In this document: one piece after another, positions 42,666 to 54,077 of the stretch
Layout: each line of letters begins with the position of its first letter
Numbering within the stretch: the first letter of the stretch is position 1
Assembly (NCBI GenBank): GCA_963662175.1
Contig: OY759215.1
Span: 22,371,079-22,435,078 of the forward strand
Origin: Aradus depressus
Taxonomy: Eukaryota > Arthropoda > Insecta > Hemiptera > Aradidae
DNA length: 64,000 nucleotides
Direction of reading: 5' to 3'
Made by a program: the position numbers and the translations under genes
Notes under the pieces: generated by a model
The model's database searches: none
What the model saw: the letters and a program-made list of their open reading frames with translations, nothing else
Told to the model about the DNA's origin: nothing

Positions 42666-43234
42666 GCAGTGCTTTAGGGTCTCAGGAAAGTCATCTTTCA
42701 TTAAACTGCCACATTGAAAAACTCCAGCTTCTAGCTCAAATTCGTCTCCACAATAGCAATAGAAATTTTAGAATATTACTGTGAGGGCTTAGGTATGAGT
42801 TTTGTCCTGAAAGTGTCTGCAGGCTCTGTACCGGCCTGTCTGCCTCTGATGAAAAGGACGACCTCATACACTTTTTGTTCCATTGTCCCTCCTTGTGTAT
42901 CCCCAGGCAAGCATTTCTCCACAATTATCTCACCAATAGACCAGAATATTACTCAGAAACATTTGTGCTTATTTTAAATAATTTAGAAGTTGGAAAAATT
43001 AACAATTTATTTTTATTTTTTACTGTTGCTTTCAAAATAAAGAATAATTTAATTTAATTTGTTGCATGTAAGATGGATATATATATATTTATTTATTTAT
43101 TCATGTTCATGTCATATCTTGTTTTATTAAATTTTCGAATTGTTTCTTTTATCCTTTTATTATTTATTTTGTAAAGAGAACACTTATTGACATAGAGATT
43201 GAAATCTTTTGTGCAATAAAAGTTTATCTATCTA
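42666..43234 (+). mobile_element. 5'-truncated LINE tail with 3' UTR and TCTA tail
   Basis: Non-LTR retrotransposon 3' end in frame 2 of the plus strand. Coding part: LLAQIRLHNSNRNFRILL, then YEFCPESVCRLC, then SDEKDDLIHFLFHCPSL and RQAFLHNYL. This is the ORF2 C-terminal zinc region, with two cysteines followed by H-x4-C. The frame ends near 43057. The 3' UTR follows with 'cttttgtgcaataaaagttt' and a short TCTA tail ending at 43234. It is bounded by an almost perfect 17-bp duplication inside MITE-M. The same UTR end is seen on minus at 16820-17060. RT and endonuclease are missing. Confidence 0.8.
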
Positions 43235-43492
43235 TTGAACTTTCTTATACCAACCGTAAAAGTGGTTGGAAGATCACTCTATCTTCCCCTCTCACTTTTC
43301 AAAATCATTTTTTATTGGCATTACTGGGTATTAAAAAGTTACTCAGAATTACGCTGTACAATGAAACAAAAAAATATCGCTGATGCCAATTCATTAAATT
43401 CATATACCCAGTAATACCAGAATGAAATGATTTTGAGAAGAGGGAGGGAGAGAGTGATCTGTAAGCGTGGTTGGTATAAGAAGGTCCTGTGA
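43235..43492. mobile_element. MITE-M, near complete
   Basis: A palindromic element: 'ctttcttataccaaccgtaa' at the left and 'gtggttggtataagaaggtc' at the right (about 43468-43490), with mirrored inner blocks 'ggcattactgggtatt' and 'atacccagtaataccag'. About 255 bp, no coding capacity. Open frames across it are artefacts. Confidence 0.85.
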
Positions 43493-43754
43493 TGACGTAT
43501 ATTTTTTGGTGTGTAGATGGAAGGTGGTTCATAAGCTGGTGAGTCTGGGGTTGCTCCAGGTCCACTTTAGCCACCTGGGTTACCTTATTTAGAGATGTTT
43601 CAATGATTGGCACATTTTGAAAGTGATTGGAAGATTTCCAACCATCATTAGGAAAGCGAAAAAGTAGTCTTTCGTAGATTATATCCCATAAATCCATCTA
43701 TTTACTTCACTATCTTCACAAAAAATGGTAAAAACTTTAATTTTTTCTTGTCGA

Positions 43755-43934
43755 TGTTTTGTATTTTTACTTTCTTATGTCATTAGTATAAGGAAGTATT
43801 GTAATCGAGCCAAAATCATAGATCGAGTTTTCAACCGAACTTCAAGTTTTACATGAATACTGATAATTTTCGCGATGTTGTCTGTCTGTGTGATTGGAAC
43901 TTAGTAAGCACTCTAACTCAGAAGCGATTGTAGT
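43755..43934 (+). repeat. Repeat R, left part, split by SINE-A
   Basis: 'agtataaggaagtattgtaa', 'gatcgagttttcaaccgaac', 'gtctgtctgtgtgattggaa'. It resumes at 44281 after the SINE ('attgtagcaatgaccttgag'). Confidence 0.65.
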
Positions 43935-44280
43935 TAGTTATTGTGACTCATGCCCGGGCTTTAACTATGAGGTCATATAGGCCAATATCAGAGCGCTCTT
44001 CCGGATGGGACGTTAAGCGATGGTCCCGAGCCTGTACGATGTCTGATACTCTTTAAAGATCCATACCCTAGGTGAATAAAAATTTAGGGTAGTCACTAGT
44101 TTTATTCATCTAGAATATAGGTCATCGTACAGGCTCGGGAATATCGTTTAACGTCCTGTCCGAAGGACGGCATGCTCAAGGTTGTTTCACCTCCCAGATA
44201 AAGGACTCGGCAGGGTTTCGAACCCGCAATCTTGAGCTCAGGAGTCTAGCATGCTACATCTGAGTTACCGGTGCCCTTAG
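43935..44280 (-). mobile_element. SINE-A, internally rearranged
   Basis: 43935-44000 (3' part) and about 44100-44279 (5' part, including the B box 'gggtttcgaacccgc' in complement and 'gagttaccggtgccc') are in minus orientation. The middle, 44001-44095 ('ggatgggacgttaagcgatg', 'ccctaggtgaataaaaattt'), is in plus orientation. It is inserted in repeat R. Confidence 0.9.
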
Positions 44281-44435
44281 AACCTATTGTAGCAATGACC
44301 TTGAGATCAAGATGTCACATATGCTAACTTATATATAATTAAATTTTGACTGAAATAAGATTGCCCTTTACTTCGGGCCCTAACTCATTCTACAATATAT
44401 CGCTTATATTTTTTAAATCGAAATCTCATCAAATA
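44281..44435 (+). repeat. Repeat R, right part
   Basis: 'gatcaagatgtcacatatgc', 'taattaaattttgactgaaa', 'tcgcttatattttttaaatc' continue the family order after the SINE. Confidence 0.6.
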
Positions 44436-44479
44436 GTTGTTTTTTATTAAAAAGTATGAAAAATAACAAAAAAATAAAA

Positions 44480-44726
44480 TATTTACGAATTATACCAACC
44501 ACCTTTGTACAGAACATCCTCTCTCCACCTCCTCCTCTCTCTAAATCATTTCGTACTGGTATTAGTGAGTATAAAAGTGGTGTACAATCAAACAAGAAAA
44601 ATTGCTGTCGCCAACACATTACTTTTATATACCAAGTAATGTCAGTATAAAATTATTTTGAAAGGGACAGGTAGAGATAGTGATCTATACAAGGGTGGTT
44701 GGTATAAGAAAGTCCTGTTATGGCAT

Positions 44727-44735
<9 letters not shown>
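44480..44735. mobile_element. MITE-M copy
   Basis: From 'attataccaaccacctttgt' to 'gggtggttggtataagaaag'. The central blocks are diverged. It is followed directly by a TA microsatellite. Confidence 0.8.

Positions 44736-44772
<37 letters not shown>
44730..44772. repeat. (TA)n microsatellite
   Basis: About 20 uninterrupted TA units. Confidence 0.95.
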
Positions 44773-44774
<2 letters not shown>

Positions 44775-45370
44775 ATACGCCGAAAATTATGAAATGACTT
44801 AATCAAAAACTCAATTAATGTGCATGATTTTTTTTTATTTATGAAGAGCTGACCTCATAAGCAAATTCTCCCTGTACATTATAACGGAGTCTTGCTGGTT
44901 CATCTAATCTTCATTACGAAGGGGTTAAGGTGTGTTGCGGTATTGCCCCATCCTCCTCGGAAAGAGGCGCTCTCTACTAATCCATGGATGATGAGCCCTG
45001 ATTATGCATCATTCTCCCCCAGGAAGGGTCCCTACTAACCCACGCCACACCACATACATTCTACCTTAGCGTCTGTTTGATCGTACTTATCTTTAATGAG
45101 TCATACTAATGATCCACCTTTCCTCTCCAAACACCATCTACATATCAGCAAAGAATTTGTCGACGCCCTCATATCTAGTATTGATCAAGAGAATTCATCT
45201 GACTACATGTTTGGTTAAGATAAATGAAGTCTACAAGTTTATCAAATTAATGACATTATGAATAAATTACTCATTACGGAATTAATTGCCATAGCTCTTT
45301 AATTTCAACGTAATTTATATTCAAGTACACATCATACATCACATTATACAGTCAGGCTTCTCATAATCTT
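44773..45370. other. No gene recognised
   Basis: Unassigned. No motif-bearing frame. Confidence 0.4.
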
Positions 45371-45375
45371 TTTTT

Positions 45376-45503
45376 ACATCCATGGCCCCAGGCTGAGTTC
45401 TATCTATGAAATAAACTTCTCTCCCGGACGAGATTCGAACCCACAACCATGGTAAGACCATGCGACCAAAGCCCTGCTCTCTAGCACGGTCACCATGGCC
45501 CCT
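45376..45503 (-). mobile_element. SINE-B copy
   Basis: On minus: 'ggggccatggtgacc', 'ctttggtcgcatggtcttac', the B box 'gggttcgaatctcg', and 'ggggccatggatg' at the end. Confidence 0.8.
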
Positions 45504-45509
45504 TTCATA

Positions 45510-46160
45510 ATATGTATTACCATTACCTAAAACAGTGATTCTCAATCAATGTGGTTTGTTAGTGTGCTTCCAAAATGAGAAAATGTCAAAATTTGAAAAT
45601 TTATTTTTAGAACCATTGGGGATGAAGTTGCTTTCAACTGAAAACCCATCACAACTGTAAAGATCAAATCTGGTAATCGTGGAACAAGGACAATTTTTCA
45701 TTTTACCACCAAATATAAATGAAATAATGCAAAAATATCAGACACAAATTACCCATTAATATAATAATTGTTATTTTTTGATTAACTATTTACTAAATTC
45801 TGTGAGTTATTAGATATTTGTTATATTCTATAATTATAATACTACTTATTTGTCTTATTGTTCTTATCTGTAATAATTATAAATAATAACATTTTTTTAT
45901 TAAAAATAATCAGCTCTGTACACCTTTCAATTTACAATCTCACAAGTGTTCCAAGAGAGAAAAAAAGGTTGAAAACCACAGAACAGTGAATACCTTTTGA
46001 TATTTTATTAATAATTATATTGAGCTCTCAACCAGAACAATCAATTAGTTTAAAAAAAGGATTATCTACTCCTTATTAAATTAATTTTAGGAATTTTTAT
46101 ATATTTTTATTTCTTCTTGGAAAATCAGAAGAAAATCTATGTATGGCGCTTGCGTTTTTC
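45510..46160. other. No gene recognised
   Basis: A+T-rich, no frame of interest. Confidence 0.45.
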
Positions 46161-46169
46161 ATTATTTGG

Positions 46170-46422
46170 GCCTACTGCTGAGCGTAAGATCGTGGGTTCG
46201 AAACCCGGCCCTTAGGTTTTAAATAAACCTTGAGCACTCCGTCTTTTGGATGGAACGTTAAGTGATGTCAGGTACTCTCTAAAGACACCTATTCTAATTG
46301 AATGAACGACGATAGGCAACATTTAGGACTCCCACAATAGAGTGGGGCTCTTGCCCAATAGAGCGACGATGGTAGTAGGCGATATGACCTCGCAGTTGAA
46401 GCCCGAGCTTGAGTCACATCGA
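46170..46422 (+). mobile_element. SINE-A, head truncated
   Basis: It begins near the B box ('gtgggttcgaaacccgg') and keeps a diverged body ('tcttttggatggaacgttaa', 'gtaggcgatatgacctcgca'). Confidence 0.85.
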
Positions 46423-46424
46423 GA

Positions 46425-47195
46425 CCAATTTTGGACAATATTGTTTATGTTCCTGTGAGCGATTCAATCCCAATCAAATTTGCTAACTGAATGTAAAGTA
46501 GTATGTAAAAATGTCTTAAAACCACTCAAGATAGAAATAGTGAAGTGAGAGACGTGTGGTTAGAAGGCGACCAAAGAGGACGTCTAGACATGTGTTAAAG
46601 TCGGTTATCTATGGTTATAGCCGGCTGTTAATGGGCCTCCTAAAGGCATCTCAGCCAACTTCTCCCAATAGAGACCGTCTCCTTCCCAGGGCTTTAGTCG
46701 TTAATGAAAACCATAAAGTCAACTCTCGAAATTTATTCCAAATTATATCTGACATTCTCGTTGTCTAAAACTACCTCACCTTGCCAAATAAACAACAAAA
46801 ATGCTTCACTTCCATTCCCCCAAATTCCACTTTTATCCTCTAGAGAACACCGTATTATAATAATTTATTTTTATTTTACTAAAAATAGTAATGATATAAT
46901 ATATTATTCATACATTTTGAACAAAAAAGTTGTAGATGAATCGTCGACAATGTAATCCCCCATCATACTAAGGTAGCGAACACTAAAGTAGTGGTCTTCC
47001 AGGTATGACTTTGATACCAAATAGTACGTACTTCAGCCCATCTGTAGTCCACCATGTTCCGTCCTCAGTCCTTTTTATCTATTAACTATAATGGCTGCAC
47101 TTTGCACATGTACTGTGGTGAGTGGTCTAAATGGAGGTCTGTAAGAAATGAGTGGAATGTGGAGGTTCTTTGTATATAAAGACAATTTATTTATC
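46425..47195. other. No gene recognised
   Basis: A higher-GC patch at 46540-46700 gives a 70-codon frame without a known domain. Confidence 0.35.
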
Positions 47196-47199
47196 AATC

Positions 47200-47350
47200 C
47201 GGAAATTTGAAGAATTTAAACTCAAAATTCACCCCAAAAAGCCCAAAAATTCCCGAATCTCCCAAAAGATTAAAACGAGTTTAGCACAGAGATCTGCTGG
47301 TTCGAAGTGATGCAATGAGGATTCACTGCTGGGTGTTTTTCCTCTCTCAA
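47200..47350 (+). pseudogene. Jockey-like tail fragment
   Basis: 'cacagagatctgctggttcg', 'aagtgatgcaatgaggattc' and 'gctgggtgtttttcctctct' parallel 26400-26450 ('accgagatctcctgatatga', 'ggtgtttttcctctctcgag'). Only the last codons and 3' UTR are left. Confidence 0.45.
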
Positions 47351-49275
47351 GCCTTTCACGTCATAAAAATATTTCTTATTTTTACATATATGTCAAACTG
47401 AATTTTTCGCATAGTTGTGGCATAAAATAAATAAACATCAAAAGTAAAGATTCGCTTCTTAGGCATTCATACATTTCAAACAGCTATTAGGTTATTACAT
47501 TTGTTGATTTTCGTAAATTTTCCACCTCTCTGAGAGTCTATTTGACTGAACAAACTGTCTAAATGAAGTCTACATGGATTAGTACGGGACGATTGCTGGT
47601 GTGAGAGCAGGGTTCTATCTCTTACTAAACTCACAACAATTAGATTTGATCTGCTGGAATACAATTTCCTCCCAGTACAACACACGCTACATCAGGCCAC
47701 AATGGGGCCTCTATTGAGCACATGCCCATTCATTCACACCACCACCATTCACAACTGCGCAATCTACAACTTCAAAACACGAGAAAAAGTTATGAACACA
47801 AAAATGTATGTTTGTAAGTTTTATCATCAAAATGTAGCTGTTAGCTTATTGAAAATGTACAATAAATGAGAAATTATTGCAAAGCTATCAAAAGGCAACA
47901 TTCAACTTCACATACGCCTGTTATTTGACTGAACGTTAATCATTATACAGAAAATCTTGAGGCCGGATGAAAAAAGTTTCCCTTTATGCATTGAATGTAC
48001 CCTGGATATCTAGAAACTAACAAGAACCCAGGGTGGTTCCGATGATCGAGGTTTTACCTTCAAGATTACGAGAAGGAGTGCTGAATATTTTTAGAGCTAC
48101 GACCTACAGCATAAGGGAAATTTTCTAATACAAACCCTCCGCTTATACTTGTTAATTTTTCCCAACGCCGAATCACTTTCTACAACAATGTGCGTTCATG
48201 AAGTTACACGTGTGAGCATGTTTTCGACAAGGTAACCACGATCCGTGCTTAGAAACACTGGCTATTACTTTCTTACTGTATAGTTCGTTTTAAATTGGGG
48301 TTGAGCAAAAGAGGTCGGCGTGATGTCCCGGGAGCTAAGCTCCTTTTGAACCCTTCAACGTCGCCCGATCCTGAATGGGGGAGGGGAAGGAGGGGATTTG
48401 ATTGAGAACCTTCAAAGTCCGTGGCCGACTTTCATCCCTCTCCCCCAGGATCATTTTGAAAGTGAAAGTTCTTTTGTACTTGGCCGTTCAAAGCGATTCA
48501 GGTGTCAATCTTAGGCTCCTACGCAAAACCACCCACCACTCACTTGTCTCAAAATCATTGCCAAACCCCCTTGGAATCATCCACTGGCCCTCTATCCTTT
48601 CGTTGATGTACACCGCTCAATTTTCACACTCTTTTACTCAATCATGAATATATTAATGAAGAGGGAACAAGTGTATCCACAAAAACAATCAATGCTGTAA
48701 AATTTAAGTAATTTTCAAAAAATTCGCTATTCAAGCAAACCAATGCTATCAAAGACAGTGCCTAGCGGTACAACGTAAAGTTCCGTGCAAACCATCATCT
48801 GCTCATTGCTGAGCCTCACTAACGATAAGTGTAACTGTATACGAATGAAAAATGAATATTATGCAAGGCAGAGTCTAAGCAAGTAAAAAAAAAAAAAAAG
48901 TTACAGGTCGATCAATGAGCACCTCTAACAGACGCTGGTTTGGGCGGTGCACATGAACCAAAGGATAGCGGTGCAGTGGGTATTTTCAAGGTGGATATCG
49001 CTTCTTTGCCCTGATTTTGAATTTCTCTTAACCAAATTTTTCAAGTGATTTTTTTTGTGAAGATATCTGCTCTTCTTGAAGTATAACTGGTTACTCGTGA
49101 GTTTCACGACCTACAAAGGCTGTATTTCGTTTGAATGTTATATTATGGAACGACAGATAGTTGCCGTCATTGATAAACTTTATTTATGCGAATAACTTCA
49201 TTTTCAAACTACATATATTTTTGGTAGGTTTTCTGTGTACTCCTAGGGACTTAAGCATCCAATGCTTTTATCCCT
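47351..49275. other. No gene recognised over ~1.9 kb
   Basis: This is the longest unassigned stretch with near-average composition. Frames at 47476-47685 (minus) and 48402-48647 (plus) lack domains, and I saw no repeat match. If a host promoter or exon is hidden in the window, 47.6-48.7 kb is a plausible place, but nothing shows it. Confidence 0.35.
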
Positions 49276-49279
49276 TCCC

Positions 49280-49525
49280 TGTTAGCTCAACTATGGGAAT
49301 CCTAAATTTTACCTACCCAGGTTTAGTTACCTAAGTTAGGGGTCTTTAACGAGTATCTGACATTGCACTGGCTCGGGAACATTGCTTAATGTTCCATCCG
49401 AAGGACGGCATACTCAAGTTTTTTTTACCTCCCAGATGAAATAAACTATGGGCCTCGCCGGGTTTCAAACCCGCAATCTTGAGTTCAGTAAGCAAGCACG
49501 CATACCACTGAGCTACCGGCGCCTT
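49280..49525 (-). mobile_element. SINE-A, 3'-truncated
   Basis: The tRNA-like head is intact on minus ('ggcgccggtagctcagtggt', B box 'gggtttcaaacccgc' in complement). The last third is missing. Confidence 0.9.
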
Positions 49526-49689
49526 CTCATTTTCACACTACATAGACTAGATACTTTTTTTTTAACAACGCCTACCCATTTGGAAGTTTTTTCTTTGGGG
49601 TTGTTAGAGAGCGGGGGTGTGGGGGTGTAGCCCATTTTTATTTTTGCGCCACAAAGGTGGGCTACATTACCGCGGTTATTCAATAACAT

Positions 49690-49819
49690 ACATGAACCCG
49701 AGAGAGAAGTTTTATCTATGAAATAAAACTCTCCCCGGACGGGATTCGAACCCGCACCCATGGTGAGTTCATGCAACCAAAGCCCTAGCCCTGGCTCCAG
49801 CCCACACAACCATCACCCC
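49690..49819 (-). mobile_element. SINE-B copy
   Basis: Minus: 'ggggtgatggttgtgtgg', 'ctttggttgcatgaactcac', the B box 'gggttcgaatcccg', 'gagttttatttcatagata'. Confidence 0.8.
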
Positions 49820-49834
49820 ATTTGTCTCATCAAG

Positions 49835-50525
49835 TTATCTTACTAATATAGGAAGAGACAGCGTTTGTTTGATGTTCGGGCTAGTCTTAAAAACTACTGG
49901 ACCGATTTGCAATATTTTTGTTTCTATAAATTTCTTACGCTTCCGCGGTGAAAAAAAAATTTCCTATTTCACATATTGTTGAAGAAAATATTTGATTTTT
50001 GTGTATATAGTATCGATAGGCGTAATCGAATCTCTCAACAATTCTCTTTTTATTGTTCCGAAGTCGCCTATAACGAGTGTTTGTCCCTGTTTATTGTGTT
50101 GTGTTTTCCATTTCTTTAGACATGAATGTCAATTCAACTTTCTATAAACATATTCTAATTTTACTTTTCGTTAATTAAGTGGCTTTGATATAACTCATCA
50201 TTAACTTAAACCAGAATTGAAAGCAATTTAAGGACTTACCTATGTTGTACTGGGGGAAAAGTTCTACTATAACTTGATAGTTTGATTTTAAGTTTGCATT
50301 ATTTATCTGACTTTATGAAAAGTATTAGAAGATATAACACCTTCTTTTGGTGCTAAAGAAGTAAAAGAACGAAACTTTATGCCAACGAATAACGATGGGT
50401 ACATACTCGTATACGCCTGCTTAGAGTTACCAACCTGTGTAAAGTTAATAATCTGCTTAGAGTTACGAACCTGTGTAAAGTTACTCCGGGTGAAGCCGGG
50501 TTACCTGCTTGCATAATATAAATAT
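49835..50525 (+). mobile_element. Possible non-autonomous element, termini only
   Basis: It starts with 'tatcttactaatataggaag' and 'aaaactactggaccgatttg', a phrase common at one end of many insect non-autonomous repeats (often Helitron/Helentron-like). It ends near 'gggtgaagccgggttacctg' followed by 'cataatataaat', which suits the other end. The middle is unassigned. The call rests on general memory of such ends. Confidence 0.35.
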
Positions 50526-51575
50526 GGCAGCTAGAAAACATTTGAGCATTGATGGCGAAACGCTGCCCAATTTCTAACTTCTACCGTTATCTAATACCAA
50601 CTCCTCGCTTCATGCCATTCTGTTGGGTATGAAAAAATGTTTTATACCTAATATGAGAAAAGCTCTGTTTCCGATGCACATGGACCGATGCACATCCGAC
50701 CTTCTACCTCTGTGATGTAGATATTAGTATAATTATAGAATGTAGAACGGAGATATATTGAAATTCCTCTTGACGTCAAAGCTATCATAAAGGAAATATC
50801 ACTTTGATTACATTCCAGTGTACATCAAATTATAGAAATTTCATTTGCACATATTATGCCACTTCTCTATTCCGTCATATTAATTTAAATACTTCATATA
50901 TTAATACCATTCGTGTGTATTTTAAATTGCTTTTGTTTAAACTAAAAAGGATGTGCAACGTAAGTAGCGTAAATGTGCACAATAGCGTAGTCCTTAGAAA
51001 TAGACTTTTAACATTTTTTTAGTCAGCATCCCCCATTTTGTTCTTCCTCCTTTGGACTCATGTCCGTGCTACATAGTAAAATCGTATTCAGGAAAAAATA
51101 ATGAAATACAAATAAAAGTAACTCATAATAGTAGTAGTCTGGTCGGCAGGCGCATTTGCGTGTGGTTCCGGGCTCACAAAAATTATTCTAGATAGAAAAC
51201 AAATGTTGGATATAAATCTTGTTTATAATAAAATTTTCTATAAAATCCTAAAAAAGTTCGTGAAATAGTTTTTAGGTGGTGGAACAACATGGGGATCCCG
51301 GCTAAAAAACTCTAAAAGTCAATTTCTAAGTATCTAGTGCACAGTGTTGTCGGAAACTTAAAAAAAAAAAATATTTAAAAAAAACTTACCCTGACTGTTG
51401 AAAAGTCTGTTAAACGTAATTTGATGATGGCGGCCATGTGCTCGCTAGTAATGGCTTTATAATGGAAAAAAAAAGGAAACAACAAAATAACTGGACGATA
51501 TGGAGATACCGTGCGACAGTTCACCGCCACTTTGTAAAAAGGAATACTGATCCAATGGTGCTTAAGTTTGAGATT
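50526..51575. other. No gene recognised
   Basis: A tRNA-like phrase near 51137 ('gtctggtcggcaggcgcatt') is too short to call. Otherwise unassigned. Confidence 0.4.
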
Positions 51576-51576
51576 T

Positions 51577-51646
51577 ACCACTTATTCAATACCTAATATG
51601 TTATACCCTAGGAATCATTTGGCCAATTAGGTATTGAATAAGTGGT
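51577..51646. repeat. Perfect 21-bp inverted repeat, 28-nt loop
   Basis: 51577-51597 ('accacttattcaatacctaa...') is the exact complement of 51626-51646. Confidence 0.9.
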
Positions 51647-51703
51647 GCAGAAGTTACCAAGCCGTAAAAGTCAATTTTATATATGTATATCCCAAATCAA
51701 CCG

Positions 51704-51812
51704 TTGTCCATGAAAAGTGACACCTCGTTTATACTGTGTCTTTTTGAGTTGTGTCACTTTTGAAGAGGGGATGCGATATATATATATGTATAATTGTATA
51801 TATATATATGTA

Positions 51813-51852
<40 letters not shown>

Positions 51853-51961
51853 TACATATATATATATACAATTATACATATATATATATCGCATCCCCTC
51901 TTCAAAAGTGACACAACTCAAAAAGACACAGTGCCAACGAGGTGTCACTTTTCATGGACAA
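51704..51961. mobile_element. Near-perfect 258-bp nested palindrome
   Basis: Arms 51704-51832 and 51833-51961 are complementary over about 129 bp with essentially one four-base difference. The centre is TA microsatellite. Each arm also holds a smaller inverted pair ('gaaaagtgacac' and 'gtgtcacttttg'). A related 'gagttgtgtcagttttgaag' lies at 52086-52106. No coding capacity. Confidence 0.9.
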
Positions 51962-52139
51962 TTTGAGAAACTTTGAAAATGTCATTAGCAACCTCTGTCA
52001 GATACTTATTTTGTATCTCTTTTCAGTGGAAAAGTAGCAAGTTTTGAATAGTATTGCCGCCACAAAATACGAAAATTATGGTATTTGAGTTGTGTCAGTT
52101 TTGAAGAGGTTCATACATCTTTTATAAATTATAGATACA

Positions 52140-52385
52140 TTTGGGCCAAACATAAATAATTGACTTAGAGACTTCTGAGTTTACATATAAAATTTAATGT
52201 TTATACATTCATCTCATCGACAGTAATTGTCGTTTTTGAGTTGAGCCCTCCATTTGATTCCCCCTCCTCTTCGGCCGATAGTGCTGAAAATTAAGAGGTG
52301 TCGTTCTTATGTGGTTTTGAATTTACATATGAAATTTCATGTCTATAAGTTCTTAACTAAGGCAGTTAGTAGAGTTTTTGTGTTC
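52140..52385 (+). repeat. Repeat K copy
   Basis: 'tttgagttgagccctccatt', 'gctgaaaattaagaggtgtc', 'atgaaatttcatgtctataa', 'gttagtagagtttttgtgtt'. Confidence 0.65.
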
Positions 52386-52680
52386 GCCTTTGCTTTCAAG
52401 ATTCTCCATAACCAACATATATATGTTTGAAGTACATCGCCTCATTCCGTTCATTGCATCCAATATATCTTAAAGTAGGTTTCTTTCTCCGGGAGCCTAA
52501 ACTCAGACTGGGATTTACGAGAGGAGGTGTGGGAGCCAATGGTGTTGGAATCGTTTGTACAAACTGGGGGGAGGAAAAGTGCACTTGCCTTGGTTGGGAG
52601 TTGGAAAGGAAGGGATGGTAAAGGGAGAGGAGGGTAGAAGTTCACAGAGCACTTAGGGCCCTCCCCGCCCCCCTTTGTAC
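52386..52680. other. No gene recognised
   Basis: Purine-rich at 52560-52650. No family. Confidence 0.4.
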
Positions 52681-52684
52681 ATAC

Positions 52685-52905
52685 AGGGTGAGTTCGAAAC
52701 CCAGTCGAGACCCTTAGGTTTTTTATCTGAAAGGTGAAAAAACCTTAAGCTCGCCGTCCTTTGGATGGGACAAGCAATGGTCCCGAGCCTGTACGATATC
52801 AGGTATTCATTAAAGACCCCTTACCCTAGGTAGGTAACATTTACGACTCTCACAAAAGCGACAAAAGACACTGGCGATATGACCTCATAGTTAAAGCTCC
52901 AAGCA
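52685..52905 (+). mobile_element. SINE-A, both ends trimmed
   Basis: It begins at the B box ('gagttcgaaacccag') and stops before the tail ('gatatgacctcatagttaaa'). An internal deletion removes the 'gtcgggctcatgtcc' block. Confidence 0.85.
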
Positions 52906-53205
52906 GAACTTTTCTATACTTTTGGGGGCCCTGACACTTTTCCTTTGAAGAGGCCCCCTTTCCAGAAATTTGTTGAGGAAAAAAGGTTGGTTGAGCTTAA
53001 GTGGGGAAGGGCAAGAAGTAAATAAATATTAAAAAATATATTGGATCTTATAAGTAATAATTGTTTTATTTATGCAATCATGAATAAAAAGAAACTGTAG
53101 AATGTTTTTGTTTTGATGGTTTACTGGAAGAAAACACTTCATTACAGTTACGAATAAATATCAAAAAATATATATATAAATAAATATACCGAGAAAAAAA
53201 GGGAT
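52906..53205. other. No gene recognised
   Basis: Unassigned A+T-rich sequence. Confidence 0.4.
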
Positions 53206-53273
53206 AGTTTAGTTAGTTATTGTGGTTCATGCCCGGGCTTTAACTACGAGATCATATAACCCGTACTACCAGG
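53206..53273 (-). mobile_element. SINE-A 3' fragment
   Basis: 'agttagttattgtggttcat' (CTAA-type tail in complement) and 'gggctttaactacgagatca'. Confidence 0.75.
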
Positions 53274-53587
53274 ATAAAAACAAGAATAATAATATAACGT
53301 ATATACAGAATAATAAACATATACAAGGTAATAAAATAATAATTAAAGTAAGACTCAGTTGATAAAATAAGACTAAATAAGTAAAATAAATTACACTGAA
53401 AAAAGTAAAGTACATAAAGAAATCATAAAACAAAATAAAGAAAACTAACAAAATAATATGATAAATCATAAGAAAAACAACTCTTCAGCTCCCAGGCTCC
53501 CCGGAATAGGTATTCCGGGCCTCCCCGCATGGTACTGTCCTCATTCTTGCAACTAAATGGAGGTAGAGGAGGTGACGGGGCGCGAGT

Positions 53588-53882
53588 AGTATTATTAGAG
53601 TGAAGTTTAGTTAGTAGTATTATTAGAGAGAAGGTTAGTTAGTAATAATATTAGAGTGGGTAGTATTATTAGAGAGAAGTTTAGTTAGTAATAATATTAG
53701 AGTAGGTAATATTATGAGAGAGAAGTTTAGTTAGTAATAATATTGGAGTAGTATTACTAGAGAGAAGTTTAGTTAGTAGTATTATTAGAGTAGGTAATAT
53801 TATGAGAGAGAAGTTTAGTTAGTAATAATATTGGAATAGTATTATTAGAGTGAAGTTTAGTTAGTAGTAATATTAGAGTGAT
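53588..53882 (+). repeat. Minisatellite with composite units
   Basis: Alternating 'agtattattagag', 'agaagtttagttagta' and 'ataatattagagtaggta' blocks in units of roughly 40-55 bp, about seven times, with unit-to-unit variation typical of a higher-order array. Confidence 0.85.
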
Positions 53883-54077
53883 GTTTTGAAATGTTAGGAT
53901 CCATGTAATATAATACCTGACTCTTGTGGTGTCCGTCCCTCTTACGCCTCTCTCCTAAATACATGACGGTGCAGTAACACCTTTTATATATGTGTATCTA
54001 TATGCATACAATCCTTACCAGTATATTTCAAGCGAAATACACCCATCAATTTTAAATTAGTACTTAATAATTAACTC

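Noticed and set aside
43305..43697. 130-codon minus frame
   Set aside because: Most of it is MITE-M read on minus, and the remainder has no recognisable domain.
47351..49275. Host gene
   Set aside because: Composition is less repetitive but there is no convincing frame, splice pair or domain.
51677..51976. Two 60-64-codon frames rich in Tyr and Ile
   Set aside because: They are produced by the TA microsatellite in the palindrome and mirror each other.
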